Assembly (NCBI GenBank): GCA_947396885.1
Contig: OX377202.1
Location: forward strand, 5,642,001 to 5,706,000
Direction of reading: 5' to 3'
DNA from: Heligmosomoides polygyrus polygyrus
Lineage: Eukaryota > Nematoda > Chromadorea > Rhabditida > Heligmosomidae
DNA length: 64,000 bases
Shown here: positions 63,342 through 64,000 of the stretch, one piece after another
How positions within the stretch are numbered: the first letter of the stretch is position 1
Layout of the letters: each line of letters opens with the position of its first letter
Made by a program: the position numbers and the translations under genes
The notes under the pieces: model-generated
Told to the model about the DNA's origin: nothing
What the model saw: the letters and a program-made list of their open reading frames with translations, nothing else
The model's database searches: none

Positions 63342-63613
63342 TTCGCCCAAACTTCGCCTAGGGAGGTTATTTGGGGTGCTGATCACGAATCTGACATCCG
63401 TTTTTCGTTTTACGCTGGAGTACGGTAGATTACAGTACGTACCGATGACTAAGGCTGTCGAGGTCATAATCACCGATTTCGCCCAAACTTCGCCCAGGGG
63501 GGTTATTTGGAGTGCTGATCACGAATCTGACATCCGTTTTTCGTTTTACGCTGGAGTATGGTAGGTTACGGTAGGTGCGGGTGACAAAGCCTGCCAAGGT
63601 CATGGTCACCGAT
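63342..63613 (+). repeat. two tandem 136-bp units (GTGCTGATCAC family)
   Basis: TTCGCCCAAACTTCGCCTAG starts unit 1 (63,342-63,477), and TTCGCCCAAACTTCGCCCAG starts unit 2 (63,478-63,613). Both contain GTGCTGATCACGAATCTGAC and TTTTCGTTTTACGCTGGAGT. Confidence 0.85.
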
Positions 63614-63748
63614 TGTCAGCAATCCCATTCTTTTAAGCCATTCCTGGAAATCCGCTGCGTCCATGTTTAGCTTGTCAAAGACGTCCTTCAGCTTGAAGTC
63701 GCGCAGTTCTTCCTGGCGGCGGTTGTGGAACAGTGCCTGGAGGGCCAT
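63611..63748 (-). CDS. 46-codon coding-like frame between inverted repeats
   Basis: From Met at 63,748: MALQALFHNRRQEELRDFKL, KDVFDKLNMDAADFQEWLKR, MGLL, then the frame reads into the tandem repeat. The amphipathic, charged sequence looks like real protein, and a QEWLKRMGLL ending reminds me of the N-termini of IS1016/Merlin-type transposases, but I cannot confirm this. Its position between a plus-oriented repeat pair and an inverted copy at 63,883 fits a transposon gene fragment. Confidence 0.35.
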
Positions 63749-63882
63749 GATGCTTAGATTGCTATCTCTCGATTAAGCCTTCGCCTATCGAAGAGTCTTC
63801 CGCAGATTTGCGAACTTTCAGGCGAGCGCTGCGGGACCGCCTGCATGCTCACCCGTAGCACCACGGATAACCCCTACAGCCA

Positions 63883-64000
63883 AAGTTTGGGCGAAATCGG
63901 TGATCATTGCCTTGGCAGCCTTAGTCACCGCTACCTACCGTGACCTACTGTACTCCAGCGTAAAACGAAAAGCGGATGTCGTATTCGTGATCAGCACTCC
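63883..64000 (-). repeat. inverted copy of the 136-bp unit, cut by the window edge
   Basis: AGTTTGGGCGAAATCGGTGA, CTGTACTCCAGCGTAAAACG and GTCGTATTCGTGATCAGCAC are the inverse of 63,342-63,613. Confidence 0.85.

Overview
This window is eukaryotic and almost wholly accessory. It has no operons, ribosome binding sites or CRISPR, and most of it consists of transposable elements inserted into one another. The retrotransposon types present (RTE-like C-termini, Penelope-like GIY-YIG fragments, a Jockey/CR1-like RT tail), the mariner/Tc1 copies and a short 89-bp intron suggest an invertebrate animal. A nematode, perhaps a strongylid, is my best guess, but it is an inference and I could not search a database.

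Layout. 0-4.2 kb: two Penelope-like elements (PLEs) with long inverted repeats in or beside a dead Tc1-like transposase, then a mariner with one premature stop. 5-12 kb: fragments of a tRNA-derived SINE (called SINE-1 here), two PIF/Harbinger-like MITEs and a ~1-kb polypurine tract. 12.8-15.3 kb: a decayed Tc1 element. 15-30 kb: SINE-1 copies, a second tRNA-like repeat (SINE-2), a MITE (MITE-2) split by a 5'-truncated RTE element with a 20-bp target duplication, a ~1-kb degenerate repeat array and two more RTE fragments. 30.6-43 kb: two related fold-back Tc1/mariner derivatives and, between them, a mariner holding several nested MITEs (34.2-37.0 kb). 43.0-46.7 kb: a nearly open mariner inserted in a Jockey/CR1-like fragment, and a second broken copy in opposite orientation. 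48.3-49.3 kb: an intronless, broken copy of a CNPPD1-like cyclin gene interrupted by a MITE. 50-64 kb: a CpG-rich block, hAT-like MITEs with 8-bp target duplications, fold-back repeats, and three short phase-compatible exons of one probable host gene (57.2-62.1 kb) separated by a repeat-filled first intron.

The only good candidate for a working host gene is the glycine-rich, three-exon N-terminus at 57,238-62,060. The most informative observations are the nested insertion histories that can be read from target-site duplications, the CNPPD1-like pseudogene, a 55-bp SINE-2 insertion that keeps a mariner transposase frame open, and the repeated PLE architecture of inverted repeat, GIY-YIG tail, inverted repeat.
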